Source: Streptosporangium canum (GTDB lineage: Bacteria; Actinomycetota; Actinomycetes; Streptosporangiales; Streptosporangiaceae). From it: a stretch of DNA of 64,000 bases. Below are positions 9,412 through 19,324 of the stretch, piece by piece (position 1 is the first letter of the stretch; each line of letters begins with the position of its first letter). The stretch lies in NCBI RefSeq assembly GCF_900113865.1, contig NZ_FOQY01000021.1, forward strand, positions 81,360 through 145,359. Direction: 5' to 3'. The position numbers and the translations under genes are program-made. The notes below the pieces were generated by a model, which saw only the letters and a list, made by a program, of their open reading frames with translations, had not been told where the DNA came from and made no database searches.

Positions 9412-10104
9412 ATGACCGGTCAGAAGGTGCTCCCGCTGGTGGTCAGGATCGAGCGGGCGGACCCGCCGGAGCGCACCGACGCCCTGGAGGCGGCCGCGCT
9501 GGCCGTGCTGACGCTGCTCAACGACCCCCGCGCCCTCGGCGACGGCGAATGGGCCGAGGCGGTCCGGTCCTGGGAGGACATCGGGATCAGGAAGGTCGTC
9601 CGGCGGGCGCGCGGGGCCGAGTGGCGCCGGGTGCTCGACCTGCCCGGCATCACGGTGACCTGCGGCACCGCCGAGGTGCGGGTCCACCCGCCGGTGCCGC
9701 TCGACGACTGGCCCAAGGACCTGTCCAGGCTCCAGGTCTCCGGCACCGACCTGACCGACTCGGCCCCGCCGGGACCGGCGCGGGAGGTGACGCTCTGGAT
9801 CAACCCTGAGCTGGAGATGTCGGCGGGCAAGGCGATGGCCCAGGCCGGGCACGCGGCTCAGCTCGCCTGGTGGGGCAGTGACGAGCGGGCCCGGCAGGCG
9901 TGGCGGGACCGGGGGCTGGCGGCCGCCGTACGGACGGCCGACCCCGCCGGATGGGCCGCGCTGACCGGCTCGGGCCTGCCGGTGGTCCGGGACGCGGGGT
10001 TCACCGAGATCGAACCGGGCTCGTGCACGGTCGTCGCGGACGCCCCGTGGCTGCGTCACGGAGGCTTCCGGCCCGCCGGCTCCGGGCCGCTCAGGTCATC
10101 TTGA
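9412..10104 (+). CDS. PTH2-like peptidyl-tRNA hydrolase family protein
   Basis: A 230-residue protein. The C-terminal half resembles peptidyl-tRNA hydrolase 2 (archaeal/eukaryotic type), with the motif GKAMAQAGHAAQLA near residues 140-153 matching the PTH2 catalytic Lys/Gln/His segment. The N-terminal ~120 residues are not recognised. GGAGG precedes the ATG. Actinobacteria normally have the bacterial Pth for growth, so this is likely an accessory hydrolase. Its stop overlaps the tail of a degenerate gene on the other strand. Confidence 0.7.
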   Translation: MTGQKVLPLVVRIERADPPERTDALEAAALAVLTLLNDPRALGDGEWAEAVRSWEDIGIRKVVRRARGAEWRRVLDLPGITVTCGTAEVRVHPPVPLDDWPKDLSRLQVSGTDLTDSAPPGPAREVTLWINPELEMSAGKAMAQAGHAAQLAWWGSDERARQAWRDRGLAAAVRTADPAGWAALTGSGLPVVRDAGFTEIEPGSCTVVADAPWLRHGGFRPAGSGPLRSS

Positions 10105-10260
10105 CGACGCCGGCCGGGGAGAAGGCGCGCTGGTCGTCGTAGCGGTCGTCGGCAAGGCGCGCTGGTCGTCGTAGCGGCCGTCGCGGAGGGCCGGATGCTC
10201 GACGGTGGCGGTCTCGTCCCCCGCCACCCGGAGTCCGGGGGCCGTCGGGACGGACGGCGG
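10091..10260 (-). pseudogene. 3' remnant of an unidentified gene, frameshifted by a 32-bp tandem duplication
   Basis: Read on the minus strand, about 32 codons with strong G/C third-position bias end in ...VEHPALRDGRYDDQRA. The frame is then broken by an exact-length 32-bp duplication. Removing one copy restores ...YDDQRAFSPAGVVKMT followed by TGA at 10091-10093. Nothing upstream of about 10260 continues the coding pattern, so only the C-terminus of the parent gene survives. The family is not recognised. Confidence 0.5.
10122..10185. repeat. two-copy tandem repeat, 32-bp unit
   Basis: 10122-10153 and 10154-10185 are direct copies differing at two positions near the end of the unit. Because 32 is not a multiple of 3 it disrupts the minus-strand frame described above. 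Confidence 0.85.
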
Positions 10261-10280
10261 GCAGATCGGTGCGGGTCCCG

Positions 10281-10294
10281 GTCTCACGTGAGGT
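10281..10294. promoter_or_regulatory. CTCACGTGAG palindrome upstream of the 10515 gene
   Basis: GTCTCACGTGAGGT contains a perfect 10-bp palindrome with a CACGTG core. The same 12 bases (GTCTCACGTGAG) occur at 57287, upstream of the paralogous gene. This is the only other copy seen in the window. Confidence 0.35.
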
Positions 10295-10514
10295 GCGGTG
10301 GAAGCGGAGCTCTGCCCGGTGCTTCACGGGCACCGCCGGATCGTTCCACGGGCACCGCCGAAGCATCGCAGGCGGGCCTTTTGCCGACAGGGAGCCGGCA
10401 GGGAGGAGATACTCGTCACACGGGAGGCGGTCGTTACACGGAGGAAGGTACTCGTTCCCGAAGTGTGATGGGTATCGTGCACGAGAAAACCGGATTTGTC
10501 GTACGCTCCCGATC

Positions 10515-11510
10515 GTGCTCGATGGGTTGGATGGGACTCCGGGGACCCGGGGGACGGGTTCTGCGCCGACGTATGTGACCGCAGAGGCGGCCACGTCCGA
10601 GCTGCCGAGGGTCGCCCTTGACGACCCGCCGAAGCCGCCGCTGAGCCCGCCGAGGCCACCGGTCAAGAAGTCGCGCATCGGCGACCTGCCGATGCGTGTC
10701 ATCTACCGGATTCTCGCCGTGGTCACCGCGGTGGTCGTGGCCGCCGTCGCGGCCGTGGCCGGGTTCGTGTACTCCGGCTCCTCAGATCAGCCGGGCGGGG
10801 AAGCGTCGGGGCCGATCGCCGCGCCATCTGCCGCGACGCCCCCGCCCGGTGTCAGCTCGCCGCCGGCTCCCTCCCCTCTGTCGTCGGCCTCTTCTTCGCT
10901 GCCGGCCTCCCCGTCGGCGCCCTCGCCGACCGCGAGCGCGGCCGGCGCTCAGGGACGGAGCGCGGCGGTGGTGGCGGCCCTGGCCGACCCCCGCGTCCCC
11001 GGCCTGCCGCGCGACAAGCGGCTCGGCCGGTTGCCGGGCAAGGAGTACAAGGCCAAGCGCCGTCTGCAGGACGCCAGGTCGGGTGTGTCGCTGGCCCGGC
11101 TCGGCAAGCCGTGGAAGCCCCACGGCGCCGCGCCGTTCTCCACCAAGCAGGTGCTGCCGAAGGTGAAGGGCGTGCCGACCCGGGCGATGCTCGTCAGCTG
11201 CCCCGTGCCGATCAAGGTGCAGGAGAGCCCGAAGGACACCGCGCTGCTGGCCGCCCGCTGGACCCTCAACCACCACCCCGAGGACGCCAGGATCAGATGG
11301 ACCGCCTCCCAGCCGGTCAAGGACGGCTGGGTGCTCGCCTACCAGGTGAAGTACAAGGTCAAGGGCAAGCCCCGCTACTCCATGGCCGCCGTCGCCGTGA
11401 CGGAGGTGCCCGGCGCCAAGCCCGCCATGGTCTTCGTGACGATCCCCGACGCCCAGCGCAAGCGCTGGCGCGACATCAACACCGCGATCTCCTCGATCAG
11501 GTTGAAGTAG
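10515..11510 (+). CDS. membrane-anchored extracytoplasmic protein, paralogue of the 55307-57235 gene
   Basis: A 331-residue protein of unknown function: Pro-rich cytoplasmic segment (1-60), one transmembrane helix (about 62-87), a Ser/Pro/Ala linker (90-135) and a globular extracytoplasmic domain (about 140-331). That domain shares landmarks with the protein at 55307-57235: GRLPGK, VSLARLGKPW, and the end PDAQRKRWRDINTAISSIR. The GTG start was chosen because a -10-like TACGCT lies 7 nt upstream, as in leaderless genes, and because translation further upstream loses coding bias. It may bind a surface ligand; no enzyme motif is seen. Confidence 0.75.
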   Translation: MLDGLDGTPGTRGTGSAPTYVTAEAATSELPRVALDDPPKPPLSPPRPPVKKSRIGDLPMRVIYRILAVVTAVVVAAVAAVAGFVYSGSSDQPGGEASGPIAAPSAATPPPGVSSPPAPSPLSSASSSLPASPSAPSPTASAAGAQGRSAAVVAALADPRVPGLPRDKRLGRLPGKEYKAKRRLQDARSGVSLARLGKPWKPHGAAPFSTKQVLPKVKGVPTRAMLVSCPVPIKVQESPKDTALLAARWTLNHHPEDARIRWTASQPVKDGWVLAYQVKYKVKGKPRYSMAAVAVTEVPGAKPAMVFVTIPDAQRKRWRDINTAISSIRLK

Positions 11511-11568
11511 CCACTTACTGGGCAGGAATCGCCTTATTCATCTGGCCTAATGAAAATCGGGGGATTTC

Positions 11569-11763
11569 ATGGCCGACCTCTCCGTCGTCGCCTGCGATGC
11601 CCTCGCCGCCGCCGAACAGGTGAGAGACCGACCCTTCGAGCCCCGGAGCCGGCGGCCGGACCGCCGCGTGGCCGCGGCCGGACGCGGGCGAGGCGGCACG
11701 ATCGGACCCCGCCGGGCGTCCAGCGCCGCGGACGCGGGCGCCACGGGCCGGGCGGACGTCTGA
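11569..11763 (+). CDS. possible small Arg/Ala-rich protein
   Basis: A 64-codon frame with GGGGGA 4-5 nt before its ATG. The translation is Arg/Ala-rich and low in complexity, matches no family I know, and could be chance in GC-rich DNA. It fills the gap before ftsH. Low confidence. Confidence 0.25.
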   Translation: MADLSVVACDALAAAEQVRDRPFEPRSRRPDRRVAAAGRGRGGTIGPRRASSAADAGATGRADV

Positions 11764-11822
11764 GGACGCCGCTACCAGGATGATCCCCCCGAGGGGGCGG
11801 CCTGGGCAGTGGAGGGGGAGTC

Positions 11823-13868
<2,046 letters not shown>

Positions 13869-13879
13869 GCTCGATCGAC

Positions 13880-14473
13880 GTGACCCAGATCGTTCTCGCC
13901 TCCGCCTCGCCCGCCCGCTTCGCCCTGCTCCGCAGCGCCGGACTCGATCCCAAGGTGATCGTCAGCGGAGTGGACGAGGACGCCGTCATCGCCGACACCC
14001 CGAGCGACCTCTGCCTCGCGCTGGCACGCGCGAAGGCGGCGGTCGTCGCACGGGACCTGACCAGCGGCCTGGTCATCGGCTGCGACTCCGTGCTGGAGCT
14101 CGACGGCCGGGCCTACGGCAAGCCTTCCTCGGCCGAGGAGGCCGTCTCCCGCTGGCAGGGCATGCGCGGCAGGGAAGGCCGCCTGCTCACCGGTCACTGT
14201 GTGATCGACGCCGCCGACGGCCGGGAGGCGGCCGAGGTGGGTGCCACGGTCGTGCGGTTCGGCACCCCCACCGACGCCGAGATCGCCGCCTACGTCGCCA
14301 CCGGTGAGCCCCTCCGCGTCGCGGGCGCCTTCACCCTCGACGGTCCCGGCGGATGGTTCGTCGACGGCATCGACGGCGACCACGGCAACGTCCTGGGCAT
14401 CTCCCTGCCCCTCCTGCGCCGCCTCTTCGCCACCCTCGGCGTCTCCGTGCCCACCCTCTGGCAGAGCGCCTGA
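13880..14473 (+). CDS. maf: Maf family nucleotide pyrophosphatase
   Basis: A 197-residue Maf/Ham1-superfamily protein that hydrolyses nucleoside triphosphates (dTTP/UTP or modified nucleotides) to monophosphates. The N-terminal [16 protein letters not shown], the central [10 protein letters not shown] and the later [10 protein letters not shown] segment match the family. The GTG start aligns with the usual Maf N-terminus and has a -10 box 8 nt upstream, consistent with a leaderless mRNA. It begins 11 nt after ftsH. Confidence 0.9.
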   Translation: MTQIVLASASPARFALLRSAGLDPKVIVSGVDEDAVIADTPSDLCLALARAKAAVVARDLTSGLVIGCDSVLELDGRAYGKPSSAEEAVSRWQGMRGREGRLLTGHCVIDAADGREAAEVGATVVRFGTPTDAEIAAYVATGEPLRVAGAFTLDGPGGWFVDGIDGDHGNVLGISLPLLRRLFATLGVSVPTLWQSA

Positions 14474-14590
14474 CCCGCCCTGCCCGCCTTTTCCCGTTCG
14501 GGCCCTTCCACGGGGCCCGTGCGGGCATTCAGGGATCCGTACGGCGGTTGCCGTCCGGCATGGGCCCGGCTCGCCACCCTGTCGCTTGCC

Positions 14591-14675
14591 CGGCACGGGC
14601 ACCGGTACGGCACCGGCACCGGCACGGGCACCGGCACGGGCACCGGTACGGCACCGGTACGGCACCGGTACGGCG
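14591..14675. repeat. GC-rich hexamer-based simple repeat
   Basis: Between maf and the EI24 gene lies an array of GGCACC / GGTACG / GGCACG hexamers in varying order, about 14 units. It can fold on itself (GGTACC-like palindromes). No gene is seen in 14474-14737. Confidence 0.8.
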
Positions 14676-14737
14676 AGGCGCGGGGTGGAGCGGAGCGGTG
14701 TTCCCGGCGCCGTCGCGCGGTGATCCACTGATGCCGC

Positions 14738-14743
14738 TAATCT
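14738..14743 (+). promoter_or_regulatory. -10 box before the EI24-family gene
   Basis: TAATCT lies 7 nt before the ATG at 14751 with no Shine-Dalgarno in between. This fits a leaderless promoter. Confidence 0.5.
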
Positions 14744-14750
14744 TCCGGGC

Positions 14751-15500
14751 ATGGGTCATTTCCGCTCCTTTACGGACGGCATCGGGTTCTTTCTGCAGGG
14801 AGTGCGCTGGGTCGCACGGAACCCTCGGTGGTGGCTGTTCGGGTTGATCCCCGCCCTGATCGTGTTCGTGCTCTACGCGGTCGCGCTCTACTTCCTCGGC
14901 ACCAACCTGGGAGGGCTCGCAGAGTGGGCGACACCGTTCGCGAGCGGGTGGGGTGAGGCGGCGCGCAAGACCCTCCGGGCACTGGTCGGACTGCTGATCT
15001 TCGGTACCGGCCTGGTCCTGTCCGTGGTGACCTTCACGGCGGTCACTCTGATCGTCGGTGAGCCCTTCTACGAGAAGCTCTCGGAGAAGGTCGAGGAGTC
15101 CTATGGTGAGGTGCCGAGCGGGCACGAGCTCCCGCTCTGGAAGTCGATCCCCAGGTCCGTCAAGGACAGCCTGATCACCCTCGGATACGTGCTGCTGTTC
15201 ACCATCCCGCTGTTCTTCCTCGGCTTCGTGCCGGTGATCGGGCAGACGGTGGTGCCGGTGCTGGGCGCCCTGGTCTCGGGCTTCTTCCTCACGGTCGAGC
15301 TCACCACGCTGGCCATGGAGCGCCGGGGCATGGCGCGCAAGAACCGGTTCGCCCTCCTCCGGAGGAACAAGGCCTCGGCTCTCGGCTTCGGCGTGCTCGT
15401 CTTCCTGCTCTTCCTCGTCCCCCTGGTCGCGGTGGTCGCGATGCCCGCGGCCGTGGCGGGTGGGGCGATCATGGTCAGGGCGAAGCTGGCTCCCGTCTGA
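14751..15500 (+). CDS. EI24 domain-containing membrane protein
   Basis: A 249-residue integral membrane protein of the EI24/CysZ-like family (PF07264), with about five hydrophobic segments (roughly 25-48, 75-105, 140-170, 175-190, 212-240). The family includes the sulfate permease CysZ, but in actinobacteria the function is unassigned. The N-terminus GIGFFLQGVRWVARNPRWW is typical. Start ATG is probably leaderless. Confidence 0.85.
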   Translation: MGHFRSFTDGIGFFLQGVRWVARNPRWWLFGLIPALIVFVLYAVALYFLGTNLGGLAEWATPFASGWGEAARKTLRALVGLLIFGTGLVLSVVTFTAVTLIVGEPFYEKLSEKVEESYGEVPSGHELPLWKSIPRSVKDSLITLGYVLLFTIPLFFLGFVPVIGQTVVPVLGALVSGFFLTVELTTLAMERRGMARKNRFALLRRNKASALGFGVLVFLLFLVPLVAVVAMPAAVAGGAIMVRAKLAPV

Positions 15501-15593
15501 GTTTTCCACAGGGATGCCGGACAGAGGTCCGGGCGTCCACAGATCGAGGTTCAGCGCGCAAGGCGCGGCCGGAATCCGGCGAAACTCTGGGCC

Positions 15594-16703
15594 ATGACAA
15601 CCGACACCCCGGCCCCGCCCGCCTCCCAACCGCGCCTGCTGCTCGGTTCCACGGAGGACGTCCTCGGCGCCGTGCCCTACCTCGTGGGATTCCACCCCGC
15701 CAACAGCCTGATCATGATCGGCCTGAAGGGCAGGCCGTCCAGAGGACGGCTCCACCTCACCATCCGATGGGATCTGCCTCTGGCGGCACCGGGTCTCGGC
15801 CGGATCGTCCCGCTGCTCCGCAAGGAGGGGATCAGCCAGGTCATCGTCGTCGGCTATGGTCCGGGCACGCTGGTGACCCCCGCCGTGGACGTGGCCGTCG
15901 CGCTGCTGCGCCAGGACGGGGTCACGGTCGTCGACGCGCTCCGGGTGGAGGAGGGCCGTTACTGGTCCTACCTCTGTTCCCGGGCCGACTGCTGCCCCGC
16001 CGAGGGCACGCCGTACGGACGGGAGGCCGATGTGATCGCGGCCGAGGCCACCGTGCACGGACTGGTCGCTCTGCCCGACCGCGAGACCCTGGAGCGCTCG
16101 CTCGACCCCGTCGGCGGGTCCGCGCGGCTGGCCATGCGCCGGACCACGGCCCGTGTCACGGAGAAACTGCGGGGCCGGCTCGCCGGATGCGAGGACGTCG
16201 GGAGGCTCGCGGCGGAGTTCGTCGCGGACGGGACGGCCCGGGTCCGTGCGGCGATCGGCGTCTACGCCTCCGGTGGGCGGCTCGACGACGAGCAGGCGGC
16301 CAGGCTCGGGCTGGACCTGGCGGTGACCCGGATCAGGGACGAGGCGTGGGCGCTCGTCACCGACGACGCCCACGACGCCCACCGCAGGCTCTGGCAGGAC
16401 CTCACCCGGCGGCTGGAGCCCAGATTCGTGCCTCCGGCCGCGTCCCTGCTCGGCGTCGTCGCCTGGTGCGACGGCGACTCCGCGCTGGCCGGCATCGCCC
16501 TCACCCGGGCACGCGACGTCGACCCCGGTTACTCGATGGCGAATCTGCTCATGCACGCCCTCCACCATCTGCTCTCGCCACACGTGCTCAAGGAGAGGAT
16601 GCCCAGCTCCCAGGAGCTGGATGAGGAGATGGGCAGTCCCCGGGCGGCCTGGCTGCTCCCCATGATCGCTTTACTGGAGGAGCCGAAGGCGCCGGCGGGG
16701 TGA
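15594..16703 (+). CDS. DUF4192 domain-containing protein
   Basis: A 369-residue cytoplasmic protein of the actinobacteria-specific DUF4192 family. The N-terminal LLLGSTEDVLGAVPYLVGFHPANSL pattern is diagnostic (shown in part here), and a C-terminal helical region ends in MHALHHLLSP. There is no known catalytic motif. GAAACT 7 nt before the ATG may be a -10 for a leaderless mRNA. Confidence 0.88.
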   Translation: MTTDTPAPPASQPRLLLGSTEDVLGAVPYLVGFHPANSLIMIGLKGRPSRGRLHLTIRWDLPLAAPGLGRIVPLLRKEGISQVIVVGYGPGTLVTPAVDVAVALLRQDGVTVVDALRVEEGRYWSYLCSRADCCPAEGTPYGREADVIAAEATVHGLVALPDRETLERSLDPVGGSARLAMRRTTARVTEKLRGRLAGCEDVGRLAAEFVADGTARVRAAIGVYASGGRLDDEQAARLGLDLAVTRIRDEAWALVTDDAHDAHRRLWQDLTRRLEPRFVPPAASLLGVVAWCDGDSALAGIALTRARDVDPGYSMANLLMHALHHLLSPHVLKERMPSSQELDEEMGSPRAAWLLPMIALLEEPKAPAG

Positions 16704-16707
16704 CGGG

Positions 16708-17046
16708 TTATCCCTCGGCGCGTCTGCGGCGCTCGTTGTAGGCCCGCATCCGGGGCGGGTAACCGGTCAGCTGCACGTCATAGACGGGCATGGCCAGGTC
16801 GCGGGCCACTTTGCGGATCACAGCGGGCGAGCCGACCCGGCGCCGGGTCCACTCGCCGTCGTCCGCGATGGCCATCGCGGTGGTGTCCGTCGCGAAAGTC
16901 TCCGGCTCGACGTAGAACTCCACGCCACGACGCGACTTCGCGAAGGCGATGAGCGCCTCGACGTCGGCGTCGGTTGCCTCACGGTCGAACTTGGCGATCT
17001 TCGGCCCACGCAGACGCCTCAACCCATAGCGATCCCGCCATCTCAT
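16708..17046 (-). CDS. conserved hypothetical protein
   Basis: A 112-residue basic protein with a central segment VEFYVEPETFATDTTAMAIA and an Arg-rich C-terminus. The sequence is typical of a short family found beside unrelated genes in actinomycetes; the function is unknown. TATACA lies 7 nt before the ATG, and that spacer reads AGGAG, so initiation may be leaderless or SD-driven. It ends 4 bp from the DUF4192 gene, tail to tail. Confidence 0.7.
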   Translation of the reverse strand: MRWRDRYGLRRLRGPKIAKFDREATDADVEALIAFAKSRRGVEFYVEPETFATDTTAMAIADDGEWTRRRVGSPAVIRKVARDLAMPVYDVQLTGYPPRMRAYNERRRRAEG

Positions 17047-17191
17047 GACTCCTTGTATACCTCTCCGGGGCGTTCCATGGCGGGAGGCCAGGGTGGACTC
17101 TAAGGGACATCCAAGGGTTCATCCGGATGGACCGGACGAAAGTTGATGACAAATATGGAAGGAAAAGCGGCGACGAAAGGGATGTCGGTTC

Positions 17192-17827
17192 ATGGCAGGC
17201 ACAGTGACACCAGCGGCAGGCCCGTGGCACGGGGGCGTGCCGACGCCCGGTGCGAGGCCCGGACACGCCGACCTCAGGGTGAGCAACCAGGATCGGGAGC
17301 AGGTGGTCGAGCACGTCAAGGCCGCCTATGCCGAGGGGCGGTTCGACAAGCTCGAGTTCGACGACCGGCTGGAGCGGGCGATGACAGCCCGTGTGCACGG
17401 CGACCTCATGCCGATCATGCATGAGCTGTACGGCTCACACCCGGTCAGGCCGATGTCCTATCCGCCCGTGACCAGTCGGCCGATGCCGGGCCACCACCAC
17501 AACGTCCGGGCGGAGACGGGCGGAGACCGCCTGGGCGCGACGGCGGCGCATCTGCTCCCGCTGACCGGCCTGCTCGTGATCGGCCCGCTGATCATGCTGC
17601 TGGCCGCAGGCAAGACCTCGCCCTACATCCGTAAGCACGCGGTGGAGGCGCTCAACTTCCAGCTGACCCTGCTCGGGGCCACCGTGCTGCTGGCGATCAC
17701 CTTCGTCGGCCTCGTGCTGATGCCGGTGCTCTGGCTCGGGGGCGCTGTCCTGTCCGTGGTCGGAGGCGTGGCGGCACTGGGCGAGGGTGACTTCCGCTAC
17801 CCGTTCACACTGCGTCTGGTGAAGTAG
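17192..17827 (+). CDS. DUF1707 and DUF4870 domain membrane protein
   Basis: A 211-residue protein. Residues 25-85 are a DUF1707 (SHOCT-like) domain: HADLRVSNQDREQVVEHVK and GRFDKLEFDDRLERAM. Residues 110-211 form a DUF4870/Tic20-like unit with two or three helices and the conserved YIRKHAVEALNFQ motif. Probably a small cytoplasmic-membrane protein of unknown role. ATG with AAAGGGA upstream. Confidence 0.85.
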   Translation: MAGTVTPAAGPWHGGVPTPGARPGHADLRVSNQDREQVVEHVKAAYAEGRFDKLEFDDRLERAMTARVHGDLMPIMHELYGSHPVRPMSYPPVTSRPMPGHHHNVRAETGGDRLGATAAHLLPLTGLLVIGPLIMLLAAGKTSPYIRKHAVEALNFQLTLLGATVLLAITFVGLVLMPVLWLGGAVLSVVGGVAALGEGDFRYPFTLRLVK

Positions 17828-17960
17828 GACCGGCGAGCCGGACCGACGCACGACCGTGCCGTCCAGTGCCCGGCGGACGGGCCGGGGGTGGTGCTCTGTT
17901 CAGTGCCCGGTGTGCGGGCCCGGCCCGATGCGTGGGGCGAGGCCGGCCCCATAGGCCGGA

Positions 17961-18731
17961 TCAGGTGCCGAGAACCTCATACTTGACCCGCATGACTCCG
18001 GCGCCGGTGTTGCCGATGGCGGAGAAAGCGGCTCTGGACAGGTCGAGGCAGCGCCCGCCCACGTAGGGGCCACGGTCGTTGATCCGGACCGTTACCGACT
18101 CGCCGTTGGCGGGGTTGGTCACCCGGACCCTGCTGCCCATGGCGAGGGACTTGTGCGCGGCGGTCATCGCACGGGGGTTGAAGCGCTCACCGCTGGCTGT
18201 CATCTGCCCCTCGTCGTAGAAGGAGGCGCCACAGGTCCCGGTGGAGATCACCCGGACCTTCGGCTTGGAGACGGTCTTCGGCGTGCCGGCCTTCTCGCTC
18301 TTCGCCGCGCTCTCGGCCTTGGCGGCCGAGCTGTCGCGCGATGTGCTCCCCGTCTTGGGGGTGGCCGCGTCACGCGGTGTGCTCTTGGCCTTGGGAGTGG
18401 CCGCGTCGCGTGGCGTGCTCTCCGTCTTGGGAGTGCCGTTCTCGGCGGCGGTGCTCGGCCCGGCCGTGGCGCCAGGAGTGGCGGATGGGCCGGTGGACGG
18501 GGTGGCGATCTCGTTGGCGGTGGCCTCCGCGTTCCCGGTCGCCGGTTTCTGGGAGGCGGAGGGACCGGGGACGGCCCCGGGGGTCGGGTCGCCGGACTGC
18601 CGCACACCGGCCAGACCGGCGGAGGCGGCCGTCTGCGAGGCGTCGCCACCGGAGATCGCCCAGGCGGTGGTCGATGCCGCGGCCACCACGGTGACGCCGG
18701 CGGCCAGCACGGTCAGGCGCCGCCTGCTCAT
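17961..18731 (-). CDS. RlpA-like double-psi beta-barrel secreted protein
   Basis: A secreted cell-wall protein of 256 residues. A Sec signal follows MSRRRLTVL; a Pro/Thr/Ala linker contains repeated TPRDAATPK-type units (about residues 90-140); the C-terminal 95 residues are an RlpA-like DPBB domain with the conserved GTCGASFYDEGQMTASGERF and RINDRGPY motifs and the Asp of CLDLSRAAFSAIG. RlpA homologues cut or bind denuded peptidoglycan glycan strands. The ATG is weakly preceded by AAGAGA; an in-frame TTG 57 nt upstream could add MGLHSSTPSS. A CRP-type site lies about 230 bp upstream. Confidence 0.85.
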   Translation of the reverse strand: MSRRRLTVLAAGVTVVAAASTTAWAISGGDASQTAASAGLAGVRQSGDPTPGAVPGPSASQKPATGNAEATANEIATPSTGPSATPGATAGPSTAAENGTPKTESTPRDAATPKAKSTPRDAATPKTGSTSRDSSAAKAESAAKSEKAGTPKTVSKPKVRVISTGTCGASFYDEGQMTASGERFNPRAMTAAHKSLAMGSRVRVTNPANGESVTVRINDRGPYVGGRCLDLSRAAFSAIGNTGAGVMRVKYEVLGT

Positions 18732-18957
18732 CAGCGATCTCTTCGAGGATGACTTGTCGGAGGACGGGGTGGAGGAGTGCAAGCCCAAAGGAAACCACGG
18801 TCCAAAATCGGGGGAAGGACACGGGAGGCCGTACGGGGCAGGGGAGAGGGGGATGCACGCCGGCCGGTCCCGATGGCGGGGTACAGGGGTGTCTCCCGCG
18901 TAATGCGGTTGACCATATGCGACAAACAGGTAGTAAAGGCAAGTTAATGTCGCAATG

Positions 18958-18971
18958 GTGACTTATGTCAC
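18958..18971. promoter_or_regulatory. CRP/FNR-type operator upstream of the RlpA gene
   Basis: GTGA-CTTATG-TCAC is a perfect GTGA-N6-TCAC palindrome, the consensus of actinobacterial Crp/GlxR proteins. It sits in an AT-rich patch about 230 bp before the RlpA start. Crp is known to control wall-hydrolase genes such as rpfA in mycobacteria, so a link to this gene is plausible (inference). Confidence 0.5.
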
Positions 18972-19324
18972 TTTGATCAAGGAACTGTGCCAAGCTGATA
19001 TGGATCTGCCCAGCTCAGATCATGGGCCGGGCCGGATCCCATCCGATCCATGACCTCCGGACACACGGAATCGCGGGCGCATGTGCTGGTCCATGAGGGA
19101 GCCCTGAGACGGTGGCGAGCCGTCCTGCGAGGGATAGACAGGGTGTTCTGTGAGGGGGAGGGCGCGGCTCTGCAGGAGTGGGGCTGGTCGGTTCAGCGGG
19201 GGAAGGGCGGTCCGCAGAGGGGGCGGACGTTCTGTACCGGGGAAGGGAGCGCTCTGCAGGGGAGGGGCCGGTTGGTTCTGTACCAGAGGAGGGGGCCGCA
19301 GGGGGGCACGGAGGTGGATCCGGT
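18972..19324. other. purine-rich intergenic region with decayed repeats
   Basis: No gene found. From about 19130 to 19310 the plus strand is G-rich and contains imperfect repeats of GTTCTGTACC and GCTCTGCAGG type, like a decayed minisatellite. Confidence 0.5.

Noticed and set aside
18732..19020. A c-di-AMP (ydaO-type) riboswitch before the RlpA gene, as seen for some wall hydrolases
   Set aside because: I looked for the conserved GGGGAACC and related blocks on the minus strand and did not find them.
19248..19260. GGGAGCGCTCTGC as a further sugar operator
   Set aside because: One arm is broken, and it lies in a G-rich decayed repeat with no sugar gene next to it.
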